Positions 33,660-41,658 of a DNA stretch of 64,000 bases are shown one piece after another (within the stretch, counting starts at the first letter, position 1; each line of letters starts with the position of its first letter). The translations under genes were made by a program, and so were the position numbers. The stretch is from Bog-105 sp965277855 (GTDB lineage Bacteria; Acidobacteriota; Terriglobia; Bryobacterales; Bryobacteraceae). The notes under the pieces are model-generated. The model was not told the origin of the DNA. It made no database searches and saw only the letters and a program-made list of their open reading frames with translations. Where the stretch lies: NCBI GenBank assembly GCA_965277855.1, contig OZ255847.1:1116001-1180000 (forward strand), read 5' to 3'.

Positions 33660-34081
33660 TGCCCGGATACTCGCTCCTGCTGGACACGCATGTCCTCATA
33701 TGGATGGCGACAGCCCCGGAGCGATTACCTGGTTCGCTGCTGAAGGCCATCGAAAAGGTAGAGACTCGCCTCGTAAGCCACGTCACTGCTTGGGAAGTTC
33801 AGATCAAACACGAAAAGCACGGAGCCCGATTTAACTTCTCGTTGGATCTTCTGGAGCGGACCATGAAGGCTTTTTCGTGCACGGAATTGCCGATCGACTA
33901 CAAAGATATTCGCGGGCTCGATCAGGTGCGCTTCCTCCACCCTGACCCGTTCGACCGTCTGCTTATGTCGCAGGCGACCCTGCGCTCCGTCTATTTGGCC
34001 ACGCTCGATCAGAACATCATCAATACATTCGAAATGGATAGGGCGTTCTACATCTTTACGGACCGCGCGCGGGAAGAGTAA
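33656..34081 (+). CDS. PIN-domain ribonuclease toxin (VapC-like)
   Basis: The 141-residue protein is a PIN nuclease. The four acidic positions expected for magnesium binding are visible: Asp10 in LLLDTHVLIW, the Glu in TAWEVQIKHE, the Asp in HPDPFDRLLMSQA and the Asp in LATLDQNI. PIN toxins cleave tRNA or rRNA and stop growth when the antitoxin is degraded; the target here is unknown. HPDPFDRLLMSQA is typical of the subgroup paired with Phd antitoxins. It is translationally coupled to the antitoxin gene and lies 18 bases before the convergent permease stop. Confidence 0.88.
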   Translation: MMPGYSLLLDTHVLIWMATAPERLPGSLLKAIEKVETRLVSHVTAWEVQIKHEKHGARFNFSLDLLERTMKAFSCTELPIDYKDIRGLDQVRFLHPDPFDRLLMSQATLRSVYLATLDQNIINTFEMDRAFYIFTDRAREE

Positions 34082-34099
34082 TCAGCATTCTTAACGTGC

Positions 34100-36862
34100 T
34101 CAACCCTCCCGTAAAGCCACCAGCGGATCCACTCGCGTCGCTCCTCTGGCCGGCAGGTAACACGCCAACCACGTCACCGCGAGGAGAAGCAGCATGGCCG
34201 CAGCTAAACTCACCGGGTCACTCGCGCTCACGCCGTAGAGCAGGCGCGAAAGCCCGCGTGCAATCACTAGCGACAGTGCCAGGCCTAGAACAAGCCCCGC
34301 TCCCACCAGTCCCAGCCCTTGCTTCAGGATCATTCCGAGAACGCTCATTTGTCCAGCGCCGAGTGCCATGCGCAATCCGATTTCGCGGCTGCGCCGTCTT
34401 ACCGAGTACGACATAATGCCATACAGGCCAATGCTCGCGAGGGCGAGCGCCAACAATCCGAAAATGCTCAAAAGCTGCACGCCCATTTTGGCAAATCCAA
34501 GGGATTGCTTGACAACAGAGCCGCCGGTCCGCACTTCGCTGATTACCACATCCGACGCCGTTGTATGCAAGATGCGTTCCACCGGCGCGAGCATGCTCTG
34601 CGCATCGCCTTGCGTTCTGACGTACAACGTCATCGCGGCATTGAAATTCTGCCGCAGCGGGATATAAACACAAGGCTGCTTAGGCTCTGCGATGGTCTGG
34701 TAATTGGCCGTTTTGGCTTCGCCCACAATTTGCCGGTAGAAGCTTTCTCCAGGAGCCCGGATGCGCTTTCCGAGCGCATCGCCATCCGGCCAATAGCGAT
34801 GCGCGAGTGTCTCATTGACCACGGCCACGGCCACGGCCGCAGCTTGCTCGCCATCGTTCTCGCGAAATCCGCGACCCTTGGTAATGGGCACGCCAGCCGT
34901 AGCGAAGTAATCGAAATCAACCGTGTTGAGAATCGTCGTAATCGCATCCGATGCCCGCCGCTTCTCCTTCCCTTCAATTTCGAGACCGCTCATGGCCGCG
35001 CCCCAGAGCGGAAGGTTAGAGGACCACGAGACCGAAGCCACGCCCGGCAAGCTTTCGACCCGGGCCCGCACCTGTCTATAGAACTCCTTCGTCTTCGCTT
35101 CGCTGTAACCCGCCTGCCCTGGAGCCGTGATGAAAAGCGCTAGTCTCTTCGTCTCGAATCCCGGATCGATTTGATAGGCGTGTTGCATGCTGCGCAGGAA
35201 CAGGGCGGCTGTCACGAGCGCCAGAAAAGAGAACGCCACCTGCCCTACCAGAAGAACATTGCTGAAGCTGATGGCGCGCCGGTTACGGCCCGACGTGCGC
35301 GCCTCCTCTTTGAGCGCCACAATTACTTCGGCCCGAGACGCGCGGATCGCCGGCCCAATGCCAAACACAATTCCCGACACAAATGAAATGAGCAGCGCAT
35401 AGAGCAACACGGTAGTATCCAGTTTTGCCTCCATCAGGTTCGCCACCTTATCCGCCGGCCGGAACGTCCATATTGCCTGAGCCGCCAGATAACCGATGCC
35501 CACACCCGCCGCGCCGCTCAACAAGCCGAGCAGGACACTCTCCGTCAACAACTGACGCATCAGCCGCACTCTGCTCGCTCCCATCGCCAGCCGCACTGCG
35601 ATTTCCTGCCGCCTCGCCTCCGAACGCGCCAGCAGAAGGTTCGCCACATTCGAACAGGCAATTAGCAGAATGAGCCCCACAATCACCAGCAGCACTGAAC
35701 TCGCCATGACGATGCGTCCGCGGCTTATGGTGCCTCCAGTGTCGCCGAAAAGAACATCGCTGACCGGCTCCACCGTCATGCTGTGCCCTTCGTTGCTCTT
35801 CGGATATTCACGCTCGAGGGACGCGGCAATACTCGTCACGTTTGCTTGCGCGCGGTCACGCTCGACGCCTGCTTTCAGACGCCCAACTCCATGGAAGGCC
35901 GCTAGCCCGCGATCTTCCAGCGCATGCCGCACTTCCGGCGAACCCACTCGCCCAATCATGGTCGCGGGAATCCAGAGATCGGGTCCGAACACCGCATTCA
36001 GACCGATGAATCCTTTTGGCGCCACACCGACAATGGTGAACTCGACATCGTTCAGCCGCAGCACTTTGCCGAGAATGTCGGGCGCGCCGCCGAAATGCAT
36101 CTGCCAGGTCCCATAATTGATCACCGCCACCGGAGCCGAACCGGGTGTTGTGTCTTCCTGCGCCAAAAAGAATCGGCCTTTAGCGGGATGGATACCGAGC
36201 GTCTCAAAATATTGATTCGTGACCATCTCGGTAAACAGGCGCTCGGCTCCGCTCTGCTTCCTCCACGTCACCGTCGACACATACGTGTATCCCGCGAGGC
36301 GGCTGAACACGCTGTTTTGCGCCTGCAGGTCTTGCAGATTCTGATAGGAAAGCGGCAGCAGCCGGGTTTCGGCGTGCGCGTCTCTGGCGCCCATGGAAGA
36401 GACCGCCTGCAGCCGCGATAGCTGCTTGACGGGAATCGGATTCAGAATCAAGGTGTTGATGACGGTGAACACCGTGGTGTTCGCTCCCGTGCCCAGTGCC
36501 AGCGTTAAGACAACAAAAAAGGTGAAGCCGGGATTCTTGGCAAGCATCCGAGCGGCATACCGCACATCTCGCCACATGTCGGCCCATAAATGTCGCGCAC
36601 TTGAGTCGCCTGGCGGCACCGGATCGTAGCGCGGGAGTCGATCCTTCGTCAGAATCGCCTCGCCAAACGAGCCACTTTCTGAAAGCTCTGCCAAGGCAGC
36701 CTGGCAAGCCTCCTCTTCTGTCGAGCCGCCGGCGCGGTGCTCCTGGTAACGGTCCTCCAGGTGCTGGCTCAGCTCCTCCACAATCGCCTCTTCCCGCCCG
36801 GGTTCCAGGCGCAGTCCTGCCAGGCGCCGTCGTATCTCTTCTGTCCATTCAGGCATGTTCAA
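34100..36862 (-). CDS. ADOP-family ABC transporter permease (MacB/FtsX type), copy 1
   Basis: The 920-residue protein begins with a cytoplasmic helical region (residues about 1-85, EEIRRRLAGLRLEPGREEAIVEELSQHLE) seen in acidobacterial permeases that accompany PadR regulators. Two MacB_PCD/FtsX units follow. The first has a membrane helix at about residue 110 (PGFTFFVVLTLALGTGANTTVF) and periplasmic loops up to about 370, then clustered helices (VLLVIVGLILLIACSNVANLLLAR); the second ends with VTWLACYLPARGATRVDPLVALR. These orphan permeases lack an adjacent ATPase. They are thought to move peptides, lipids or antibiotics or to act in mechanotransmission. Start and PadR stop overlap by 14 bases. 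Confidence 0.88.
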   Translation of the reverse strand: MNMPEWTEEIRRRLAGLRLEPGREEAIVEELSQHLEDRYQEHRAGGSTEEEACQAALAELSESGSFGEAILTKDRLPRYDPVPPGDSSARHLWADMWRDVRYAARMLAKNPGFTFFVVLTLALGTGANTTVFTVINTLILNPIPVKQLSRLQAVSSMGARDAHAETRLLPLSYQNLQDLQAQNSVFSRLAGYTYVSTVTWRKQSGAERLFTEMVTNQYFETLGIHPAKGRFFLAQEDTTPGSAPVAVINYGTWQMHFGGAPDILGKVLRLNDVEFTIVGVAPKGFIGLNAVFGPDLWIPATMIGRVGSPEVRHALEDRGLAAFHGVGRLKAGVERDRAQANVTSIAASLEREYPKSNEGHSMTVEPVSDVLFGDTGGTISRGRIVMASSVLLVIVGLILLIACSNVANLLLARSEARRQEIAVRLAMGASRVRLMRQLLTESVLLGLLSGAAGVGIGYLAAQAIWTFRPADKVANLMEAKLDTTVLLYALLISFVSGIVFGIGPAIRASRAEVIVALKEEARTSGRNRRAISFSNVLLVGQVAFSFLALVTAALFLRSMQHAYQIDPGFETKRLALFITAPGQAGYSEAKTKEFYRQVRARVESLPGVASVSWSSNLPLWGAAMSGLEIEGKEKRRASDAITTILNTVDFDYFATAGVPITKGRGFRENDGEQAAAVAVAVVNETLAHRYWPDGDALGKRIRAPGESFYRQIVGEAKTANYQTIAEPKQPCVYIPLRQNFNAAMTLYVRTQGDAQSMLAPVERILHTTASDVVISEVRTGGSVVKQSLGFAKMGVQLLSIFGLLALALASIGLYGIMSYSVRRRSREIGLRMALGAGQMSVLGMILKQGLGLVGAGLVLGLALSLVIARGLSRLLYGVSASDPVSLAAAMLLLLAVTWLACYLPARGATRVDPLVALREG

Positions 36863-37193
36863 TCCCCGTAATTCTGCTGATCGCAGAAACGAATTCTCTC
36901 CAGCTTTTCCGCTGTGAGGCTAAAACCTTTTTGCCTTCCGGCGTCAGCCGGTAGTAGCGCCTCCGCCTCTGCTGCGCCTTTTCCACCCACTTGCCTTCAA
37001 TCCACTTGCGTTCTTCCAGCCGGTAGAGCAGCGGATAGAGTGAGGTCACGTGAAACTTCAAAGCGCCATCGGAGCGCGCCTCGATGAGCTTCGAAATGTC
37101 ATAACCGTGCCGCGGCTGTGCTTCGAGCAACGACAAAATCAGCAGCTCGGCGCTGCCTTTCTTCCATTCGCGATCCGCAGCTTCGTGTTTCAT
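36849..37193 (-). CDS. PadR-family transcriptional regulator, copy 1
   Basis: The 114-residue protein has the PadR winged-helix layout: KGSAELLILSLLEAQPRHGYDISKLIEARSDG, then FHVTSLYPLLYRLEERKWIEGKW and the basic wing RRRRYYRLTPEGKKVL. PadR proteins usually repress their own operon and an adjacent transporter gene in response to small molecules or cell-envelope stress. It is translationally linked to the ADOP permease by a 14-base overlap. A 7-bp inverted repeat (37192-37214) covers its start codon and is a likely autoregulatory site. Confidence 0.88.
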   Translation of the reverse strand: MKHEAADREWKKGSAELLILSLLEAQPRHGYDISKLIEARSDGALKFHVTSLYPLLYRLEERKWIEGKWVEKAQQRRRRYYRLTPEGKKVLASQRKSWREFVSAISRITGIEHA

Positions 37194-37214
37194 ATATGTG
37201 GTATTTCCATATAT
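37192..37214. promoter_or_regulatory. Palindrome over the padR start (putative PadR operator 1)
   Basis: ATATATG (37192-37198), a 9-base spacer and CATATAT (37208-37214) form a perfect 7-bp inverted repeat that overlaps the start codon of the PadR gene. PadR boxes are typically AT-rich dyads of this kind (ATGT...ACAT or related), so autoregulation is plausible. Confidence 0.4.
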
Positions 37215-37314
37215 ACGATTCCCTTAGTCATACGTCAACGGCATTCTGCTTGTTCCCTGGCAAATCGCCCAGCTTCTTTATGAATTCGGCGTTAAACTGA
37301 ATACAGAGGCGTTT

Positions 37315-38184
37315 ATGCGTACCCGCAGCCGAATCGTTCAAACCTTCGCGATCTTGGGAATCTCAGGAACATTGCTGATGGCCCAACATGCCGGCGGTGG
37401 CGGGCACGCAGGTGGCGTTAGCGCGGGCGGCGGGCACGCGGCCGGATTCGGTGGCGGCACTCATTCGGCCGGCATCGGAACACACTCTGCCGGCATTGGG
37501 CCATCGGCCATCCAGCCCTATCATTCCCCACTAAGCATCGCTGGATCGGCGAATAGTTTTACCCGCGCCACACCCGCCTACCCAGGCGTTTATGGGAATC
37601 GCTATATAGGAAACGCATATTCCTATGGACGTGGCCGAAATGCCGGACAATACCGCCCAGGACCCTGGCGCGCTAATTCACGGTACGGCCGCTACGGATA
37701 CGTGCCTTACTACGGCCTGTACGCTCCCTACTTTTCGTACCTCGGGACGCCCTATTACGGCGATTACAACTCCTTCGACAACTCGAACGACACCGGCGGC
37801 TACGGCCCTCCTCCGGATGACCCGAATTTCGATCCGAATGGCCCGGCTCTGCCGCCCAATGATAACGGGCTGGGTAATCAGATGGCGCAGCTTAACGATC
37901 AGTTGAACGACCTGCGCGGTCGTCTTGATCAATCTCAGCAACCACCGACGCCGTATCGCGCGTCTAGCCCCGAACCAGCCGCCCCGGTCCCGCCTGTCAG
38001 CGTCGTGTTGAACAGCGGCAAGATCCTCCAGATCCAGAGTTACGCAGTTGTCGGCGACACTTTCTGGGACTTCTCCAGTCAGCCCGCCCGCAAGATTCCG
38101 CTTTCCAGCATCGATGTACCTGCTTCAACAAAAGCCAGTGAAGCCAGTGGTGCCGAGTTTCCGCAAATCAAAGCCGGACGCTGA
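37315..38184 (+). CDS. Exported Gly/Tyr/Pro-rich protein of unknown function
   Basis: The 289-residue protein has a signal peptide (IVQTFAILGISGTLLMAQ). It then has a low-complexity Gly/His/Ala stretch (GGGGHAGGVSAGGGHAAGFG, residues about 26-60), a Tyr/Gly/Arg-rich region (YGRYGYVPYYGLYAPYFSYL), a Pro/Asn/Asp-rich linker, and a short coiled-coil-like stretch (MAQLNDQLNDLRGRLDQ). The C-terminal part (SVVLNSGKILQIQSYAVVGDTFWDFSS) looks like a small folded beta domain. The start is supported by GAGG six bases upstream of ATG 37315. I do not recognise a family; surface or envelope placement is inferred from composition. Confidence 0.6.
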   Translation: MRTRSRIVQTFAILGISGTLLMAQHAGGGGHAGGVSAGGGHAAGFGGGTHSAGIGTHSAGIGPSAIQPYHSPLSIAGSANSFTRATPAYPGVYGNRYIGNAYSYGRGRNAGQYRPGPWRANSRYGRYGYVPYYGLYAPYFSYLGTPYYGDYNSFDNSNDTGGYGPPPDDPNFDPNGPALPPNDNGLGNQMAQLNDQLNDLRGRLDQSQQPPTPYRASSPEPAAPVPPVSVVLNSGKILQIQSYAVVGDTFWDFSSQPARKIPLSSIDVPASTKASEASGAEFPQIKAGR

Positions 38185-38201
38185 TCTTTAGTGCTTCTAC
38201 T

Positions 38202-40010
38202 TCAAGCCAAAGCCTCTTCCACTTTGTCCCCTTCGCCCGGGGCCAGAAATAGGTTCTCTTCGAGGCCATGCTGGCGGGTGTAGAGATCGTAATAGCGGCC
38301 GCGAGCAGCGAAAAGGCGCGAGTGATTTCCGCGTTCGACGATCCGTCCTGCCTCCACCACCAGAATCTGATCCGCTCGCCGGATAGTGGAAAGTCGATGG
38401 GCTATGACGAACGTCGTTCTGCCCTGCATCAAATGCGAAAGCCCAGCCTGAATCAAGGCTTCCGATTCCGAGTCGAGGCTCGATGTCGCTTCGTCGAGAA
38501 TCAGGATACGCGGGTCTGCCAGGATGGCCCGCGCAATCGAAACTCGCTGCTTCTGTCCGCCGCTCAGCTTTACTCCGCGTTCTCCCACAATCGTTCCGTA
38601 GCCTTCCGCGAAATGCTCCGCAAATTCATCCACTCGCGCGATCCGGCAGGCTTCGAGTATCTCTTCTTCCGTCGCTCCCGGGCGCGCGAATGCTACGTTC
38701 TCCCGGATCGTTCCATCAAACAGAAACGACTCCTGCAACACCAATCCGAGTTGCAGACGGTAGCTTGCCAGCGCCACCATCGCGAGATCGAATCCGTCCA
38801 CCAGCACCTTGCCTTCTTGGGGTGAATGGAATGCCGTGATCAGACCGATGATGGTCGATTTCCCGGAGCCTGACGAACCCACCAATGCCGTTACCGAGCC
38901 GGGCTGTGCGTCGAAGGAAATATCATGCAGCACGGGCTTTCCTTCTTCATAGGCAAATGAGACATGGTCGAATGCAACCTGGCCATCGATCACCGGCAGC
39001 ACACGGGAACGCCGCGGATCTTCGTCCTCGGGCCGCTCGCGCAGAATCTCTCTCGTGCGCTCCAGTCCGGCCAGAGCTTCGGAGATTTGCGTGCCGATAT
39101 TTACGATCTGCACCACCGGCGCAATCATGAATGCCAGCAGGGATGTGTACATCACAAAGTCGCCGATGTCCATGCGGTGAGCCGCAATCTGGCGCGACCC
39201 CAAATACATGATGAGCGCGCCCACCAGTCCCATCAGCACGGTGGACGCCAGCGTCATCAACGAGAGCGTGCTCAACGACTGCACGACATTGTCCAGCAGG
39301 CGTTGTGCGCCACGCGCGAACACGCGCGCTTCGCGCTCTTCCGCGTGGTAGCCCTTAATTACCCGCACTCCACCGAGGGTTTCAGTCAGCCGGCCCGTCA
39401 CCTCGGCGGTGATCTTGCTCCGTTCCCGAAAGATCGGGCGCACTGTTTTGAATGCCCGCTGCAGCACCGCTCCAAACGTCAGCAGGATCACCAGCACGAA
39501 CGAAGTCATCATGGCGCTCGTACGGAACAGCACCGCCGTTGCGATTACCGCGGTGAGTAAACCGCCGACGAGTTCCACCAGTCCAGTCCCGATCAGGTTA
39601 CGAACGCCTTCCACGTCGCTCATGATGCGCGATACCAGTGTGCCCGTCTTGTTTCCATCGTAAAAACTGACCGGCAATCTTCCGATATGCTCCTGGATCC
39701 GGACGCGCATCTCATAAATAAGCCGCTGCCCCGATTTGGACAGCACCTGCGTGAGTGAATACGAGGTCACGCCCTGTATGACCGTTGCTAAAATCACCGC
39801 CAGTACGATCGGGGTCAGCATGTTCATCTGCCCCTTGCGCATCACGTTGTCAATCAGGAATTTTGTGCTGATCGGCAGCGCCAGGCCGCACACGCGATTG
39901 ACAACCATCAGAGCCGCGCCCAGGAGTAACAGCCCTCGCCGGGGTTTCATCAGCGCCCAGATTTCAGGCAGTAACGTCTTCAACCGTTCGGAAGTGGTCT
40001 GCTTTTGCAT
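38202..40010 (-). CDS. MsbA-like ABC exporter (fused membrane and ATPase domains)
   Basis: The 602-residue half-transporter has an N-terminal six-helix ABC exporter domain (residues about 15-320, for example GLLLLGAALMVVNRVCGLALP) and a C-terminal ATPase with Walker A GSSGSGKST, the Q-loop LGLVLQESFLFDG, signature LSGGQKQR, Walker B ILILDEATSSLDSESE and the H-loop IAHRLSTI. It should work as a homodimer that exports lipids, peptides or drugs; the substrate cannot be read from sequence. The gene starts 10 bases from a divergent plus-strand hypothetical gene, so their control regions overlap. Confidence 0.92.
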   Translation of the reverse strand: MQKQTTSERLKTLLPEIWALMKPRRGLLLLGAALMVVNRVCGLALPISTKFLIDNVMRKGQMNMLTPIVLAVILATVIQGVTSYSLTQVLSKSGQRLIYEMRVRIQEHIGRLPVSFYDGNKTGTLVSRIMSDVEGVRNLIGTGLVELVGGLLTAVIATAVLFRTSAMMTSFVLVILLTFGAVLQRAFKTVRPIFRERSKITAEVTGRLTETLGGVRVIKGYHAEEREARVFARGAQRLLDNVVQSLSTLSLMTLASTVLMGLVGALIMYLGSRQIAAHRMDIGDFVMYTSLLAFMIAPVVQIVNIGTQISEALAGLERTREILRERPEDEDPRRSRVLPVIDGQVAFDHVSFAYEEGKPVLHDISFDAQPGSVTALVGSSGSGKSTIIGLITAFHSPQEGKVLVDGFDLAMVALASYRLQLGLVLQESFLFDGTIRENVAFARPGATEEEILEACRIARVDEFAEHFAEGYGTIVGERGVKLSGGQKQRVSIARAILADPRILILDEATSSLDSESEALIQAGLSHLMQGRTTFVIAHRLSTIRRADQILVVEAGRIVERGNHSRLFAARGRYYDLYTRQHGLEENLFLAPGEGDKVEEALA

Positions 40011-40020
40011 CTAACAAACG

Positions 40021-40527
40021 ATGGTAATCGAAATTCTGGCACTGGCCTTCCAGTTGGTCGCGCAGTCCAGCAATCGAGGTCTTCAGCCTGCCTGGTCACC
40101 GGATCATCAAGTCTTGGCCACCCCCGATGTGTCCCGGCGTTTCGTTACGCCGGAGGGCGCCGGCTGTCACCTGCTGCTGAATCAACATCGCGTATATCCG
40201 CCCAGAAAACGCAAATGGTTCGCAGGTTACGACGGCGTTCACACATTCCTCTCCGAGCTTTCCTGGTCGCCGGACAGCCAGCGCGTGGCCTTTGTCGAAA
40301 AGATATACGATTGGGAGTACACCGATCCCTTCAATTACGATTTCGCGGGCACGCTTAAGAAACAAGAGTTTTACCTGGTGCTCGTCTCGAAAGACGGAAG
40401 AACTGCCGGTTACGCGCTGCCGCCGAATCCGGATTCCGCAACTCTGCACTGGCTGACCGCTGACCAACTCGCCCTCGGCAAGCATACCTGCGATCTCGAA
40501 ACAAATCCCCCGCAGTCTATTCCCTAA
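40021..40527 (+). CDS. Hypothetical protein with WD40-like (PD40) motif
   Basis: The 168-residue sequence contains one clear PD40/TolB-like motif (SELSWSPDSQRVAFVEKIYD) and a weaker one near AWSPDHQVLA, so it probably forms part of a propeller or a small beta domain. The N-terminus (MVIEILALAFQLVAQSS) could serve as a signal peptide or a short membrane anchor. It starts close to the divergent ABC exporter and ends 10 bases before the convergent hypothetical gene. Function unknown; the reading frame could be a truncated member of a larger TolB-like family. Confidence 0.5.
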   Translation: MVIEILALAFQLVAQSSNRGLQPAWSPDHQVLATPDVSRRFVTPEGAGCHLLLNQHRVYPPRKRKWFAGYDGVHTFLSELSWSPDSQRVAFVEKIYDWEYTDPFNYDFAGTLKKQEFYLVLVSKDGRTAGYALPPNPDSATLHWLTADQLALGKHTCDLETNPPQSIP

Positions 40528-40537
40528 GAGTTCGGCC

Positions 40538-41029
40538 TCATTCGACCAGGCTGTAGTGAAAGGCAAAACGGCCGATTTGAATCATTGATTTCTCGGCGGG
40601 AGGGTAGAGATGGAAGGATTCGATTCGGCCGATGGTGCTGTTGCGAAGAGCATCGACGGAGCCCAGCGGTTTGCCTGTCTGTGCTTCGTAAAAGAGGACG
40701 CGGAGAGAATCTCCCTCATGTCGCCAGCCGAATACGTAGCTGCCGGATTTTAGAAGCATGGCGCCGATCTTGATGGGTGACTGGACAAGCAGGAAATGCG
40801 AATACTTGCCGTCAGCCGAGTAACCCGCCGTTATGAGAACGACGCCGACAATGAATTTGCCTTTGCCATTGGTGATGCCAGAAGCTGTGCGGAATTCCGT
40901 TTCGATACGCTCGTTGCCTACCGGAGCGCGAGCGGGAACGATTTCTTTCAGCTCGGTTTCGCTGGCAGGCCGCCAGAGCGAATGTCCAGGCTGGCTCAAA
41001 AGCAGCGCACAAAGCAAAGCGACGATCAT
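40538..41029 (-). CDS. Hypothetical exported protein in the two-component operon
   Basis: The 163-residue product has a signal peptide (MIVALLCALLLSQPGHS) followed by a soluble beta-rich domain with no motif I recognise (VGVVLITAGYSADGKYSHFLLVQSP, GSYVFGWRHEGDSLRVLFYE). Its start overlaps the stop of the NarL-type response regulator by 4 bases, so it is the third gene of the kinase-regulator operon and may be an extracytoplasmic accessory or output protein. Function unknown. Confidence 0.55.
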   Translation of the reverse strand: MIVALLCALLLSQPGHSLWRPASETELKEIVPARAPVGNERIETEFRTASGITNGKGKFIVGVVLITAGYSADGKYSHFLLVQSPIKIGAMLLKSGSYVFGWRHEGDSLRVLFYEAQTGKPLGSVDALRNSTIGRIESFHLYPPAEKSMIQIGRFAFHYSLVE

Positions 41030-41658
41030 GCTTTTTCGGGCAGGTGAACGATGCCGCGCTGCAGAGCAGTAGTGGCGGCCTGCGTGCGATCGGCTACGCC
41101 CAGCTTTCCGAGGATGTTGTTGATGTGCGTTTTGACTGTGGCTTCAGTGATGGAAAGTTCGACACCAATCTCCCGATTGCTGCGGCCTGCCACGATGCAC
41201 TTAAGTACATCCAGCTCGCGACTGGTAAGGCTCGGGCCGCCCATTCGCTCGGCGAGACGCTGCGCCACGGCAGCCGGAATGCGCTGCTTACCGGCATGCA
41301 CTGTGCGAATGGCATCGATTAATTCTTCTCCAAACATGTCCTTGAGCAAATAACCTTTGGCGCCGGCCTGCAATGCACGGAAGATGTCTTCATCGCCATC
41401 GAAGGTTGTCAAAACGATGATGCGCGCGCCGGGCGAATGCTGGCGAATTTCGGTGATCGCCTCCACACCGCCTTTCTTAGGCATGCGCAGATCCATGATG
41501 GTGACATCGGGTTTATGCTGCCGGAACAACGTGACAGCCTGCTCGCCATCCGCGCCTTCAGCCACAACGGATATTTCGGGTACGGTTTTCAATAAAGCGA
41601 TGAGACCTTGACGGACTACATGATGATCCTCCACCACCAGAACACGAATCGGTTCCAT
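41026..41658 (-). CDS. NarL/FixJ-family response regulator
   Basis: The 210-residue protein has a receiver domain (VLVVEDHHVVRQGL with the acidic pair, phospho-accepting Asp in DVTIMDLRMPKKGG, Thr in IIVLTTFDGDED, Lys in KGYLLKDMFGEE) and a C-terminal LuxR-type helix-turn-helix (LTSRELDVLKCIVAGRSNREIGVELSITEATVKTHINNIL, here in two parts around the recognition helix). It is the DNA-binding output of the kinase encoded immediately upstream; the genes overlap by one base (TAATG). Its targets are unknown. Confidence 0.95.
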   Translation of the reverse strand: MEPIRVLVVEDHHVVRQGLIALLKTVPEISVVAEGADGEQAVTLFRQHKPDVTIMDLRMPKKGGVEAITEIRQHSPGARIIVLTTFDGDEDIFRALQAGAKGYLLKDMFGEELIDAIRTVHAGKQRIPAAVAQRLAERMGGPSLTSRELDVLKCIVAGRSNREIGVELSITEATVKTHINNILGKLGVADRTQAATTALQRGIVHLPEKA

